The translations under genes were made by a program, and so were the position numbers. A stretch of DNA of 64,000 bases from Paenibacillus sp. FSL R7-0337 (GTDB lineage Bacteria > Bacillota > Bacilli > Paenibacillales > Paenibacillaceae): assembly GCF_037969875.1 (NCBI RefSeq), contig NZ_CP150218.1, positions 4,774,001 through 4,838,000 on the forward strand, read 5' to 3'. Of this stretch, positions 43,797 through 52,677 are shown in pieces; position 1 is the first letter of the stretch, and each line of letters opens with the position of its first letter. A model generated the notes under the pieces. That model was not told the DNA's origin and did no database searches. It saw only the letters and a list, made by a program, of their open reading frames with translations.

Positions 43797-44966
43797 ATGA
43801 ATAAAATGGGACTTGTTTATTTGCTCGCTTTCGGAGGTTTTGTTATGGGAACGGCTGAAATGGTCGTAATGGGGATTTTGGGAATGATCTCAGAAGATCT
43901 TAACGTATCCGTAGGCACAGCCGGCCAATTAGTTACTCTATATGCCATTGTATTTGCGGTAGGAACCCCGATTCTTGTTTCGCTTACCGGCAAAATGAAG
44001 AGAAAAAGGCTTCTCATTCTAACCTTTATTCTTTTCGTCGTCGGCAATTTGATTGCCTTCTTCAGTCCGAATTTTACCGTCCTGATGCTCTCAAGAATGA
44101 TTCTGGCCGCCAGTCAAGGCGTATTTACAGTGGTCGCCCTAATGGCAAGCTCCAGTCTGGTGGAGCCCGAGAAGCAGGGCAGCGCCATGGGCATCATTTA
44201 TATGGGATTCAGTACAGCCCTGGTTGCGGGAACTCCCCTCGGAACAATAATCGGTGAATTCTGGGGATGGCGGCCTGTGTTTATGCTGATTGCCGCACTG
44301 AGTCTGCTAACCATTGTCGGAATTGCCGCATGGATGCCGGAGATAAAAGAACAGAAGCCGGTTGCGATTCGGGATCAGTTGTTAGCGCTTAGGGACCGTC
44401 GAATGGTCAGCGGTCTTGCGATCACCTTTTTCTGGATTGCCGGGTATCAGTTGATGTTCACTTACATCGCTCCTTTTCTCCAGACTGCCGTGGGCATGGA
44501 TACGACTCAGATCAGCACGGCTCTTTTCGTATGCGGTCTATTCGCTGTCGTGGGGTCACGCCTTGGAGGCTACGGTGCGGATAAGTGGGGAATTGGCAAG
44601 GCGCTGCTCGTCAGCCTGCTTCTCCATGCAGCTTCGTTAGCTCTACTTCCTCTTGCAGCAGCTACGATGGCGAGTGCGCTGATCATTCTGGCTGTCTGGT
44701 TCGGGGCGGCCTGGATGACGACTCCTGTACAGCAGTATTACCTCATTTCCCTTTCTCGGGAGTCTTCCGGTCTTGCGCTGGGACTTAATAGTTCCATCCT
44801 TCAGCTTGGAATGGCAGTGGGTGCCGGCCTAGGCGGATGGGTGGTCAATCAGACATCCCTCATGCAACTGGGATGGGTCGGAGCTATAAGTCTTCTGCTT
44901 AGTTTGACCGCTGCTCTGTACTCCTTCTCGCTCAAAAGCAAAAGAAAGCCTGGATTTGGTCATTAA
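43797..44966 (+). CDS. Major facilitator superfamily efflux transporter (DHA1 type)
   Basis: The 389-residue protein has twelve predicted membrane helices. It has DHA1/AraJ-like motifs: GTAEMVVMGILGMISEDLNV in helix 1, the loop GKMKRKRLLIL (motif A), and RMILAASQGVFTVV. It would export a small hydrophobic compound or drug by proton antiport. AAAAGGAGAG precedes the ATG. A dyad TACATTTA..TAAATGTA at 43739-43760 in the promoter gap and the upstream ArsR gene suggest substrate-induced expression. It is intact. Confidence 0.92.
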   Translation: MNKMGLVYLLAFGGFVMGTAEMVVMGILGMISEDLNVSVGTAGQLVTLYAIVFAVGTPILVSLTGKMKRKRLLILTFILFVVGNLIAFFSPNFTVLMLSRMILAASQGVFTVVALMASSSLVEPEKQGSAMGIIYMGFSTALVAGTPLGTIIGEFWGWRPVFMLIAALSLLTIVGIAAWMPEIKEQKPVAIRDQLLALRDRRMVSGLAITFFWIAGYQLMFTYIAPFLQTAVGMDTTQISTALFVCGLFAVVGSRLGGYGADKWGIGKALLVSLLLHAASLALLPLAAATMASALIILAVWFGAAWMTTPVQQYYLISLSRESSGLALGLNSSILQLGMAVGAGLGGWVVNQTSLMQLGWVGAISLLLSLTAALYSFSLKSKRKPGFGH

Positions 44967-45063
44967 ACTCCCCCATGACGATCGTGAGAGGGGGGATGCC
45001 TGACCGTTAGTTTGTTGCAAGCCCCATTAGGATAGAAAACATGAATTAAGGTGAGGTGCGAAA

Positions 45064-46485
45064 ATGAATAATTATCGTTTGAGGATAGGAAACAGCAGTA
45101 TTGTTTTGGGAAATGAGCTGAATGTTGAAGCCATGACGGCCCAGCCACCTGTCAGCACCATCGTACAGCATGACAATGGAGCTGTAGACTGGAATCTTCC
45201 CGTAGGCGTGTACCGTGCCAAGGATATCGTAAGAGAACTGGACACTTTACTGGAGGCAGTGCTTGTTCAGCTTGGAAGGGCGGCTGATGCGGAGGCGTTG
45301 CTGTACAATCTCCAAGCGAATCTGGCGATTGCCGGGAGGGAATCGGATCTGCCGCTCGAGCAGCTGGCTCTTGAGACGAAGTCCGGCATTGAGCTGACCC
45401 GGCAGGCGCAACGGATCGGAGAGAGCATATCCCGTTGGGCCCGAGAGTTCAACGCCGAAAAATGGGCATTCGAAACCTATGGAAGCTCCACTCTTGACCA
45501 TTTGCATTTCAGAAGCCACTGTGACAACCATTTATGGACACATCGGGTTGCAAACCTGCTGATGGGGCCTGCAGGCAGTCCTGTCGTGATGCAGTTGTTC
45601 AACGAATACCTGCATCAGGCCATCCTGTTGAGGGACGCGCTCCTGCCTTTCGAGAATTGGGAGGAAGTGCCGATCAAGATAACCGCTGACAGTAGCCGGG
45701 GCAAAGGCATGAGATTTGTCGAGCGGGGCCGGGCGGAGTTTTTCTCCAAGCTGCTGGGCAAAAGAATGTCACACAAGGCGATTGTACAATTTGCGCAAAG
45801 CGTGCTAAGTCCGGAACTGTTGACGGTTGGATACGGGTTTCAATACCGGCTCGGCGCCATACTTCCGGCAAGTCTATGTTCCGAACCGCTTAATGCTTCC
45901 CGTTATTTGCTTCGATGGTATCCTGTACAAATGGTGATGACCGGTAACGGAGACAAGTCTACACCTGTAGCTTTTGACTACGAATACAGTGATTACTATG
46001 CCGCACCCCGGAGTCAGACAGCTGTTGGCAGCCAGATCGCTGGATTGCAGCTGCCTGATCAGGAGCTGAAGAGCATAGATGAAGCCCTAATTGTTCCGTC
46101 CGGTGACCAGGAGCGGGTCGTGTTGCATTACAAACTGCATATCAAATCTGCCGAGTACACCGTGGATCTCGGTCAGGCCTTTAGAGGTCACAGGTTTATG
46201 TATCGCCCTATAGCGAACCCGGGATCGGATTCAGAACGTACGACGGGGACGCCATCGGATATGAACAGCCACTATACCCATGACATTCTGAGCCTGCACG
46301 GACTGGTCACAAACGAGTCGGGTACGCATTTTATTTCTGCTGATGGCAACCCTCTCGTGCTGTGGGCGCTGCTTGGCAAGCTCTATCCGGAGAACGTCGT
46401 TTTGCTTGAAGGGGTCCGTGAGCAAGAGCTTCAGAACGCTAGTCGTTCGGGTAAAGGATTTGGTACGAAATTTCTGATCTGCTGA
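45064..46485 (+). CDS. Hypothetical protein of 473 residues
   Basis: I do not recognise this protein. It has no signal peptide or membrane helix. Its first 45 residues are beta-rich (RLRIGNSSIVLGNELNVEAM). A histidine-rich centre (LDHLHFRSHCDNHLWTHR, about residue 150) may bind metal. The C-terminal region has FRGHRFMYRPIANPGSD, HYTHDILSLHGLV and GNPLVLWALLGKLYPENVVL. AAGGTGAGG precedes the ATG. It follows the efflux gene in the same direction and lies before a repeat copy, so it may belong to the ArsR/MFS cassette. Confidence 0.7.
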   Translation: MNNYRLRIGNSSIVLGNELNVEAMTAQPPVSTIVQHDNGAVDWNLPVGVYRAKDIVRELDTLLEAVLVQLGRAADAEALLYNLQANLAIAGRESDLPLEQLALETKSGIELTRQAQRIGESISRWAREFNAEKWAFETYGSSTLDHLHFRSHCDNHLWTHRVANLLMGPAGSPVVMQLFNEYLHQAILLRDALLPFENWEEVPIKITADSSRGKGMRFVERGRAEFFSKLLGKRMSHKAIVQFAQSVLSPELLTVGYGFQYRLGAILPASLCSEPLNASRYLLRWYPVQMVMTGNGDKSTPVAFDYEYSDYYAAPRSQTAVGSQIAGLQLPDQELKSIDEALIVPSGDQERVVLHYKLHIKSAEYTVDLGQAFRGHRFMYRPIANPGSDSERTTGTPSDMNSHYTHDILSLHGLVTNESGTHFISADGNPLVLWALLGKLYPENVVLLEGVREQELQNASRSGKGFGTKFLIC

Positions 46486-47029
46486 TCAGGAATCAGGTCA
46501 GAAGTCATTTGTGCACCTGCACAGATGGCTTTTTGGCGTTTAACTGCGTAACCAAACCAGAGTTTATTGTCTATGAAAATGTTTTAATAGTATAGGAGCA
46601 CCCCCGCGTCGCGGCGAAAGGAACTTCGCCGTTAGCCCCGTTACGGTGAACCGTATCATAAGTAGGGGCAAGTTTTTTGTGAAAAAACTCGCAGGAGCCT
46701 GTATCTACAGCATGCGGACCATAGGAGCAAGGTAGGTCACACTCCGGTCGGAACGATGCGTAAACGGGCTTCTGCGGGTTTATTTGTGCTATAAAATATA
46801 TGTAGGGAGAATTTACATGGTGATGTAAATCAATATATTTATTGTTCCAAATTCTCTATATATTAGAGTCAAGCTGAGGTCCACTCTTTGTTTCAGACTT
46901 CGGTTGCTCATAGCAGCGAACTTGTTTTTGACTCTGCCTATGATTTATATAAAATCTAATAAAATATTTATAAGAAATAAAGGTATTTTTAGGCCAATGT
47001 AGTATTTGGTATAAAGGGAGGCGTAAACA
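46486..47029. other. Non-coding gap between hypothetical gene and SIR2 operon
   Basis: The gap holds repeat copy B and then A/T-rich DNA upstream of the SIR2 operon. No other gene was seen. Confidence 0.6.
46622..46790 (+). repeat. Structured repeat element, copy B (long form)
   Basis: The core GGTGAACCGTATCATAAGTA at 46645-46664 is enclosed by GCCCC/GGGGC. It is followed by hairpin AGTTTTTT-GTG-AAAAAACT, hairpin CTGTA-TC-TACAG, GTAGGTCACACTCCGGTCGG, and CTGCGGGTTTATTTG. CTCGCAG pairs with CTGCGGG. Copy C at 61550-61709 keeps these pairings with changed bases. It may be a structured RNA or a mobile non-coding element. Confidence 0.65.
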
Positions 47030-48346
47030 ATGGGAGACGAAAAGAGAGCGCCAAGTCCTCCAAAGGACTCACTTTATGTATTTAGCGGAACCCGTTTTGC
47101 CAGGTTCATAGATATGGAGGACTTTAAGAATAAAGTAGAACAAATTCTCGCTACAGAAATCAGTGAAACAATGCCCCTTTCTAAAATGTATGAAATGATA
47201 CAAGACCTGTACTTTCCAAACAAGAATGAAATAAATAAGATTTTATTTGAAAATATATTATATTCTGACTTGAATCACGTTTACTTATACAAGTTTTCAT
47301 CTCCAAGTAAAGTTGAGGTTCAAGGATATAAAAGAAAGTTAAAGACCATCATTGAGGATATAAATCATAAGCCACATATAGTACCTGCGTTGCATCCAGC
47401 AATGAATGAAAATGGTTTTTACTTAATGGACCTTTTAGATATAACAGTATTAGGGGCAAAGTTTATAGCTGGCCATGACTTTGAAGAAACGGATGGTTTC
47501 GTAACAATTGCAAGGGTATTGTTTGTTGAAGCCGTTTTACTTACTAATGGAACTGTAGGCTATAATATAGCGGGTGCGCATATTGATTACAGCCAGGGAA
47601 CAATTATGGTCCTAACTCAACATGTAGAGGGAATCGAAAAATATGATAAAGAAAAAATGGGGGAACTTGATTATGATCACTCTGTACCAGGTATAGTCAA
47701 TCGTGTACAGAATCTTATCATTAATCAGTTGGAATTTACAATGAAGTTTGACGTAGAGGCAGACCGGCTTGGTTTGTTTAGCTTATGCAGACATCTGGAT
47801 GATGAAATGCTTAAGGATATTCGCGAAATTGTCCGGACTCGTACAAGTGCGACTTTATCTAAGGCGGCTGATGAATTGTTTCATGATTCGAAGAACAGCC
47901 CTGTACCTGATGAAAAGCAGTCTTTTATTGATAGAACACAGTCTTCATTAATTGGAACTTTCATCAATACAAATGTAAAAAAAACAGAATTAAGAAAAAG
48001 GGCAAAAGATTTAAAACTACCTGGATATCCAACTAAAATTGATTTTACTTCGAAAAAATCAAGTAGAAGTTCAACAGAATCAGCTGGGGCGAGGAATCCA
48101 ATTTCAGCTTCGGATATGTTTCATAGCTTGTACATTAGTTTTATTCAGGCAACAAGTTTACAGGTTTTCTCAATATCGTGGTTTACCGATTTTAAATATT
48201 TAAGACCAAGAAATACTGAGGTAATTCAAACTACAATCTATGCAACAGAAACAAGATTTAGATTAGTATTTAAGAGCCATAACCCACATGGAAAGGAGTT
48301 TTTGTTCCATGTCATTGGACAGATTTTTAATTGCCGCAAATACTAA
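47030..48346 (+). CDS. Unknown partner protein of the SIR2 operon (candidate defence gene A)
   Basis: I do not recognise a domain in this 438-residue protein. It is soluble, with a mixed alpha/beta core. Features include LMDLLDITVLGAKFIAGHDF, TDGFVTIARVLFVEAVLLTN, NIAGAHIDYSQGTIMVLTQH and a helical NRVQNLIINQLEFTMKFDVE. A basic, low-complexity linker (KKSSRSSTESAGAR, about residue 345) separates a last 85-residue part. AAGGGAGG precedes the ATG. Its end overlaps the SIR2 gene by 38 bp, which strongly links the two. A/T richness above its neighbours suggests separate transfer. As with other two-gene NADase systems, it may be the sensor or activator; this is inferred. Confidence 0.75.
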   Translation: MGDEKRAPSPPKDSLYVFSGTRFARFIDMEDFKNKVEQILATEISETMPLSKMYEMIQDLYFPNKNEINKILFENILYSDLNHVYLYKFSSPSKVEVQGYKRKLKTIIEDINHKPHIVPALHPAMNENGFYLMDLLDITVLGAKFIAGHDFEETDGFVTIARVLFVEAVLLTNGTVGYNIAGAHIDYSQGTIMVLTQHVEGIEKYDKEKMGELDYDHSVPGIVNRVQNLIINQLEFTMKFDVEADRLGLFSLCRHLDDEMLKDIREIVRTRTSATLSKAADELFHDSKNSPVPDEKQSFIDRTQSSLIGTFINTNVKKTELRKRAKDLKLPGYPTKIDFTSKKSSRSSTESAGARNPISASDMFHSLYISFIQATSLQVFSISWFTDFKYLRPRNTEVIQTTIYATETRFRLVFKSHNPHGKEFLFHVIGQIFNCRKY

Positions 48347-49535
48347 ATTTAAAAAATCAGATAAAGAAATAGTAGACTTGTTATTTCGATTAAGAAATAT
48401 TGTTGGAATACAGGAATTCACTCTAGAGGATATACATCTAGTTTTTACCGCTGAAATATCGGAGCAGGACTTTTTTAATCTACTCTTTGAGAACGAGTGC
48501 CTCAATGAATCGTTTAATTATCACTGTAATAAGTATGGTGAGCATGAAATCGCAGATAGTATGCCATTTACATGTGTGTATTGTAAGGAACCAATTAAGG
48601 AAAAATCAAATGTTCATCACAGAATAAAGCATATGTTTGAGCTTAACACTGATTTTATAGGGGAGTTAAGGCGAATGGAAGAAGAGATGTTAAAGGAAAT
48701 AATCGGAGAAGATTTCATTCCAAACTTTGAATTGTTGCGAGCTAACAAACCTAAATTGATTCCTTTTTTGGGGGCAGGAATTTCGACACCCTTTGGTTTA
48801 CCTGCCTGGGGTGAAATGTTTATACGGATGAATAAGTTTATTAAATCTGAAAGCCGAGAAGTATTCGAGGAACTAATAAGCGAAGGTGATTACTTCGGAG
48901 CCTGTAGTTACCTGAGGGAGAACTCGGCAACTTTAACTAATGATAGCTTAATTCAAGAATATATTGCAGAGCAATTTGGTTCTCCAAATTTGGATATACC
49001 AGATAGTGAGCATAACATTAGAGATATGTTAAATCTAAATAGCGATTTTTATTTAACAACCAATTATGACAATATTTTGATGAACTTTATCCAAGGAATG
49101 AGAGTTCCACCAATTTTATTGCCCGAGGTCGAAAACGTTCACAGATTATTTGGTGAAAGAAAAAGTCGAATTATTCACGTTCATGGAAATCTTGAAAGAC
49201 CAAGTACGATGGTAGTATCCGAAGAAAATTATAAGGCGTTATATACAAATGAAAAATATAAAGACATTTTAAAAACAATAATGGGAAGTAAAGTTTTAGT
49301 TTACATGGGGTTCTCCTTTAAAGACAAATTTTTTGTAAACCTACACAATGAAGTTATAAAAAACGTAGGTGGGAACCATTTCATTATTGCGCCTAATATA
49401 GATGTTTTTAGGGCTAGAAAGCTATCTGATGACAGCAACCTTAGAGTAATATCATTTAAATTAGACAAAGACGGGGATGTAAGAAAAGATTATGTTCAAA
49501 AGTTAAAATTTATTTTGCAACAATTAGCCAAATAG
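48309..49535 (+). CDS. SIR2-domain protein, probable NAD-consuming effector (candidate defence gene B)
   Basis: The 408-residue protein starts at ATG 48309, behind GGAAAGGAG. Residues 1-150 form an unrecognised helical region with a CVYC-type metal-binding loop followed by histidines. A SIR2 domain spans about 160-400: LIPFLGAGISTPFGLPAWGE (NAD site), FYLTTNYDNILM (catalytic Asn/Asp), RIIHVHGNLERP (catalytic His) and VLVYMGFSFKDK. SIR2 domains of this kind in Thoeris, DSR and SIR2-HerA systems destroy NAD+ on phage infection. It overlaps the unknown partner gene and ends with a strong terminator, making a two-gene operon. Confidence 0.88.
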   Translation: MSLDRFLIAANTKFKKSDKEIVDLLFRLRNIVGIQEFTLEDIHLVFTAEISEQDFFNLLFENECLNESFNYHCNKYGEHEIADSMPFTCVYCKEPIKEKSNVHHRIKHMFELNTDFIGELRRMEEEMLKEIIGEDFIPNFELLRANKPKLIPFLGAGISTPFGLPAWGEMFIRMNKFIKSESREVFEELISEGDYFGACSYLRENSATLTNDSLIQEYIAEQFGSPNLDIPDSEHNIRDMLNLNSDFYLTTNYDNILMNFIQGMRVPPILLPEVENVHRLFGERKSRIIHVHGNLERPSTMVVSEENYKALYTNEKYKDILKTIMGSKVLVYMGFSFKDKFFVNLHNEVIKNVGGNHFIIAPNIDVFRARKLSDDSNLRVISFKLDKDGDVRKDYVQKLKFILQQLAK

Positions 49536-49544
49536 TTAATTTAG

Positions 49545-49590
49545 AACACTAAAAACCTATGTTATGACAAAGGTTTTTAGTGTTTTTTTT
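49545..49590 (+). terminator. Terminator of the SIR2 operon
   Basis: AACACTAAAAACCT pairs with AGGTTTTTAGTGTT across a 12-nt loop, followed by TTTTTT. Confidence 0.92.
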
Positions 49591-49645
49591 CAATCAGTAC
49601 ATTTCCATTTGAAGATAGATTATCAGTTTTATATCTCTTTCAATA

Positions 49646-51364
49646 CTATAGTATAATTTTGTATCTCGATAGGGACTTTTGCCGATTCACAGCAAAAGCC
49701 CCTTCCGCCGTTTCGGCAGAAGGGGCCAGTTCAAAAAAATGCTGTTTCACCTGCGGGTTAAACTCCAGTTCAATGCTTCGCATGTCCTTCGGGACGCCGA
49801 AGTGAATCTGCCTGATGACGCTCTGGAAGAGGGTCTTCTGCGTTTCCGGGGGAGAGGAGTGCAGCAGCGAGTGGAATTGGCCCAGTAGTTGCTGTACCTG
49901 TTTCACCGGAATCGGGTCGGAGGTACATTCCATGAGCCGCTGCTCTACGTCGGTTTTACGCTCAAGGAGGCGTTCGTTCTGTTCCTTAAACTCGCTTAAT
50001 CGCTCGATCAGCAGCCCCTCGTCCACTCCGTCCCTTTCGTACAGCTTAAAGTATTTCTTGCGTTGAGCGTCAATGGCGGCTATTTCCTTGTCGATCGCTT
50101 CCTGTTCCTTTTGTAAAGGAACCACGTTAACGTTAACGGTCCGATCTTTGTTCAGCTTCCGAACAACATCTTCAACAATTTTAGGCCTTTGGACCACCTC
50201 GGCCAGCCGATTAAATACGTACTGCTCGACGTCGTCCGCTTTGACGGAATTGGAACTGCATACTCTGCGTCCGCCATTGCGGAAGGCGGTGCAGACATAG
50301 TAGCGTCTCACCACTTTCCTTCCGTCCTTTAGAGTATCGCAGACACGGTGCGCTCCAAGCGTCGCCCCACATTGCGGACAGCGCATGAGGCCAACCAGTG
50401 GATACGTACCGTCAAAGGTACGGGGGGCGGAAAAGGACTTTTTCTGGAAAAGTGCCTGTACCACGTCCCAAAGTTCAGTAGCAATGATGGGTTCGTGAAT
50501 CCCGTCCTCGATCATCGGGTTGGGGTTGATGCCCTTGCGCCGCTTCTCGCTCCAGTCCTCTCGCACATTATAGCGGATCTTCCCGATGTAGACCGGATTG
50601 TTGATGATTGTCTTAATCGCTACACTGCTAAAGAAATTCCCCGGCTTAGTCCGGTGGCCCTCATGGTTCATCTGATTGGCAATGCTCCGCAGGCCCTGGC
50701 CCTCCGCGTACAGATGAAAGATTTTGCGCACAACTTCGGCTTCCATGGAGTTTGGTTTGAGTACGACCTCGCTCTGTTTGCCAGAGGCAATCTCCACGCC
50801 ATCGTAGCCCAGCACCTGTCCGCCGTTCCATTTGCCTTCCCGCGCCCGCTGCTTCATCCCCATCTTGACGTTCTCTACAATGATGCTCCGCTGGTACTCT
50901 GCAATGGAACCCATCATGTGCATCGTCATTCTGCCAGAAGCGGTGGACATATCGAACTCCTTTTCGGTTACACTGCAAAATAACACGTTGTGGCGTTTAA
51001 AGGTTTCCGTGAGAAAAGTGATGTCGGCAAGCTTCCTGGAGAGCCTATCCAAGCGCCACACCCAGACCTCGCGAATTTTTCCGCTTGCGATGTCTTGAAG
51101 CATTTCCTGAAGAGCGGGACGTTTTTCCATGGATTTACCGGAAATACCGGCATCCACATATTCCTTGAACACCACCTTATGCTCCGCTTTTGCGCGCCTT
51201 CGCAGTTCCTCAAGCTGCGCCTCTATGCTGAAGCCAAGCTCGGCCTGTTCGCTGGTGCTTACGCGAATGTAGAAGGCTACCCCCTCAATGATGATTGGCG
51301 GAAACTCCACATGATTTAGTAGGTTGACGGGTACCCTTGTCCTTTTTCTGGTGGTGAGGGTCAT
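49646..51364 (-). CDS. Large serine recombinase (site-specific integrase)
   Basis: The 572-residue protein has an N-terminal resolvase domain (FYIRVSTSEQAELGFSIEAQ with catalytic Ser; EVWVWRLDRLSRKLAD), a recombinase domain (LRSIANQMNHEGHRTKPGNF), a zinc ribbon (MRCPQCGATLGAH ... YVCTAF ... CSSNSV) and a coiled coil (EKEAIDAQRKKYF-type). ATG 51364 follows AAGGAAGAGA. Such enzymes insert and excise IMEs, ICEs and phages without a helper. The last 25 codons lie in a 71-bp repeat also found at 63588. It heads a mobile module with the small upstream genes and radC. Confidence 0.93.
   Translation of the reverse strand: MTLTTRKRTRVPVNLLNHVEFPPIIIEGVAFYIRVSTSEQAELGFSIEAQLEELRRRAKAEHKVVFKEYVDAGISGKSMEKRPALQEMLQDIASGKIREVWVWRLDRLSRKLADITFLTETFKRHNVLFCSVTEKEFDMSTASGRMTMHMMGSIAEYQRSIIVENVKMGMKQRAREGKWNGGQVLGYDGVEIASGKQSEVVLKPNSMEAEVVRKIFHLYAEGQGLRSIANQMNHEGHRTKPGNFFSSVAIKTIINNPVYIGKIRYNVREDWSEKRRKGINPNPMIEDGIHEPIIATELWDVVQALFQKKSFSAPRTFDGTYPLVGLMRCPQCGATLGAHRVCDTLKDGRKVVRRYYVCTAFRNGGRRVCSSNSVKADDVEQYVFNRLAEVVQRPKIVEDVVRKLNKDRTVNVNVVPLQKEQEAIDKEIAAIDAQRKKYFKLYERDGVDEGLLIERLSEFKEQNERLLERKTDVEQRLMECTSDPIPVKQVQQLLGQFHSLLHSSPPETQKTLFQSVIRQIHFGVPKDMRSIELEFNPQVKQHFFELAPSAETAEGAFAVNRQKSLSRYKIIL
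49661..49731. repeat. 71-bp direct repeat, copy 1 (recombinase 3' end)
   Basis: It shares 55 identical bases plus 12 of 16 more with 63588-63658. It contains two nested palindromes (CTTTTGC..GCAAAAG and CCTTC.GCCG..CGGC.GAAGG) and codes for the recombinase C-terminus. Confidence 0.85.
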
Positions 51365-51383
51365 AGTGTATCTCTTCCTTTCG

Positions 51384-51605
51384 TCATGCGATTCTTCGGA
51401 ATTGGGTAGTCTGGAGCAGTTCACAGGTCATTTCATATTCATCCTGCTTGATAGTTTGCATCTCCAGAAGATATTGAATGACCAGCCTTGTTTTGCGGTC
51501 GGCCAGCGCTGCTTGCCTAGATGGTTGTAGGCGAAGATGGCTGGAAACCATTCCAGACAACAGGCAGATGAATAGATCGTAGGAGTCGGACTGTTCGTGA
51601 TACAT
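51384..51605 (-). CDS. Small hypothetical protein upstream of the recombinase
   Basis: This 73-residue protein (MYHEQSDSYDLFICLLSGMV, LADRKTRLVIQYLLEMQTIK) has a helical pattern with no clear domain. AAGGGG lies before the ATG. It ends 20 bp before the recombinase start in the same direction, so it is likely co-expressed and may assist recombination. Role unknown. Confidence 0.6.
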   Translation of the reverse strand: MYHEQSDSYDLFICLLSGMVSSHLRLQPSRQAALADRKTRLVIQYLLEMQTIKQDEYEMTCELLQTTQFRRIA

Positions 51606-51626
51606 AGGTAACCCCTTCAGGGATGA

Positions 51627-51707
51627 TTATTTTTTCTTGCGGTGCTCAATGATCTCGAAAACAAGCAGCGCGGCAGCGTTGATGAGAGCCAGGATCGCTT
51701 TTCTCAT
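51627..51707 (-). CDS. 26-residue hydrophobic peptide
   Basis: GGAGGATTGTCCAA precedes ATG 51707. The product MRKAILALINAAALLVFEII ends in HRKKK: a single membrane helix with a basic tail. The ribosome site and same-strand position between radC and the recombinase support a real gene. Such peptides can be small toxins or membrane regulators. Confidence 0.5.
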   Translation of the reverse strand: MRKAILALINAAALLVFEIIEHRKKK

Positions 51708-51735
51708 TTGGACAATCCTCCATATGTTCTCAGCA

Positions 51736-52194
51736 TCACATCAGCCCCCGTTCCTTCATGCTGACGAAACTGCCATCGCCGATGATAATGTGATCCAGTA
51801 GGTCAATACCGAGTAGGGTTCCGCTGTCGCGAAGGCGCTCGGTAATCTCAATATCTTGTGGACTCGGAACAGGGTTGCCGGAAGGGTGATTGTGAAAACA
51901 CATCAGGGAAGCGGCGTTGGTGAGCATACAAACTTTGAATACTTCGCGCGGATGTACCAGAGAGGCATTCAGGGTACCCACTGAAATGATCTGGAAGGCG
52001 TTCGGCTGATTTTTAGTGTCCAGTGTCATGACGCAAAATACTTCCCTGTCGCAATCCTCCATGAACTGGCGGAACAATTTAGCGGCATCGTCTGGTTTAC
52101 GAATAATACGCTGCGGGTAGAGCAATGATGTTTTCTCACGGACCATGCGAAGGGAGACAAATTCAATTCGCTTGGCAACATTATTTTTACTCAT
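51736..52194 (-). CDS. radC: RadC-family JAB-domain protein
   Basis: The 152-residue protein has the RadC/MPN+ metal motif: FHNHPSGNPVPSPQDIEITE near residue 100, with ASLMCFHNH before it and GIDLLDHIIIGDG after it. It lacks the N-terminal helix-hairpin-helix of chromosomal RadC, as is common for copies on mobile elements. Its role is unclear; such genes often accompany integrases. It overlaps the upstream gene by 8 bp, so the two are co-translated. Confidence 0.9.
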   Translation of the reverse strand: MSKNNVAKRIEFVSLRMVREKTSLLYPQRIIRKPDDAAKLFRQFMEDCDREVFCVMTLDTKNQPNAFQIISVGTLNASLVHPREVFKVCMLTNAASLMCFHNHPSGNPVPSPQDIEITERLRDSGTLLGIDLLDHIIIGDGSFVSMKERGLM

Positions 52195-52564
52195 GAACTG
52201 GTCCTCCCTCGCAGCGTTCTGTAAGCCAGTTTAGTGAGTGCTCGTCGAGCACAACTGCTGGGATAATGTACTGAGCCAGCCAGTCGTTGTCAAGCAGAAC
52301 TCCAGCCCTAAAGGTAATAGCGTCTGAGAAATCAAAGCGTTCCACGTACTCTAAACTCATGGGATGTCCGTTCAACAGCGACAGCACGTTGTCCCCTGGT
52401 TCACACAAAATGAGCGGGTGGGAGAGCAGATGCTCTAGTTCCTCACCCGGTTCAGTCTCTGCTTGCAGCGCCTCCAAAAGGTTAGACACAAAGCGTTTCA
52501 GCGTCTGAGAAAACGATTCGTGGTTCAACTCAGCCAGGTCTTCTTGCGATTGAATGATGATCAT
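52187..52564 (-). CDS. Hypothetical protein coupled to radC
   Basis: From ATG 52564 (GAAAGGGGCAAG upstream) the protein has 125 residues and is acidic (LEALQAETEPGEELEHLLSH, LDEHSLNWLTERCEGG). It has no recognised domain. Eight bases overlap radC. It belongs to the serine-recombinase module. Confidence 0.65.
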   Translation of the reverse strand: MIIIQSQEDLAELNHESFSQTLKRFVSNLLEALQAETEPGEELEHLLSHPLILCEPGDNVLSLLNGHPMSLEYVERFDFSDAITFRAGVLLDNDWLAQYIIPAVVLDEHSLNWLTERCEGGPVHE

Positions 52565-52677
52565 GATCTTGCCCCTTTCTAGTGATAGATATGGGTTCAA
52601 GATCATGATATGTTTTTAAAAATCTTTGCAATGCAGTTAGACAGAGGAGATACATGATTTTCTGAGCCTTGCCATTA

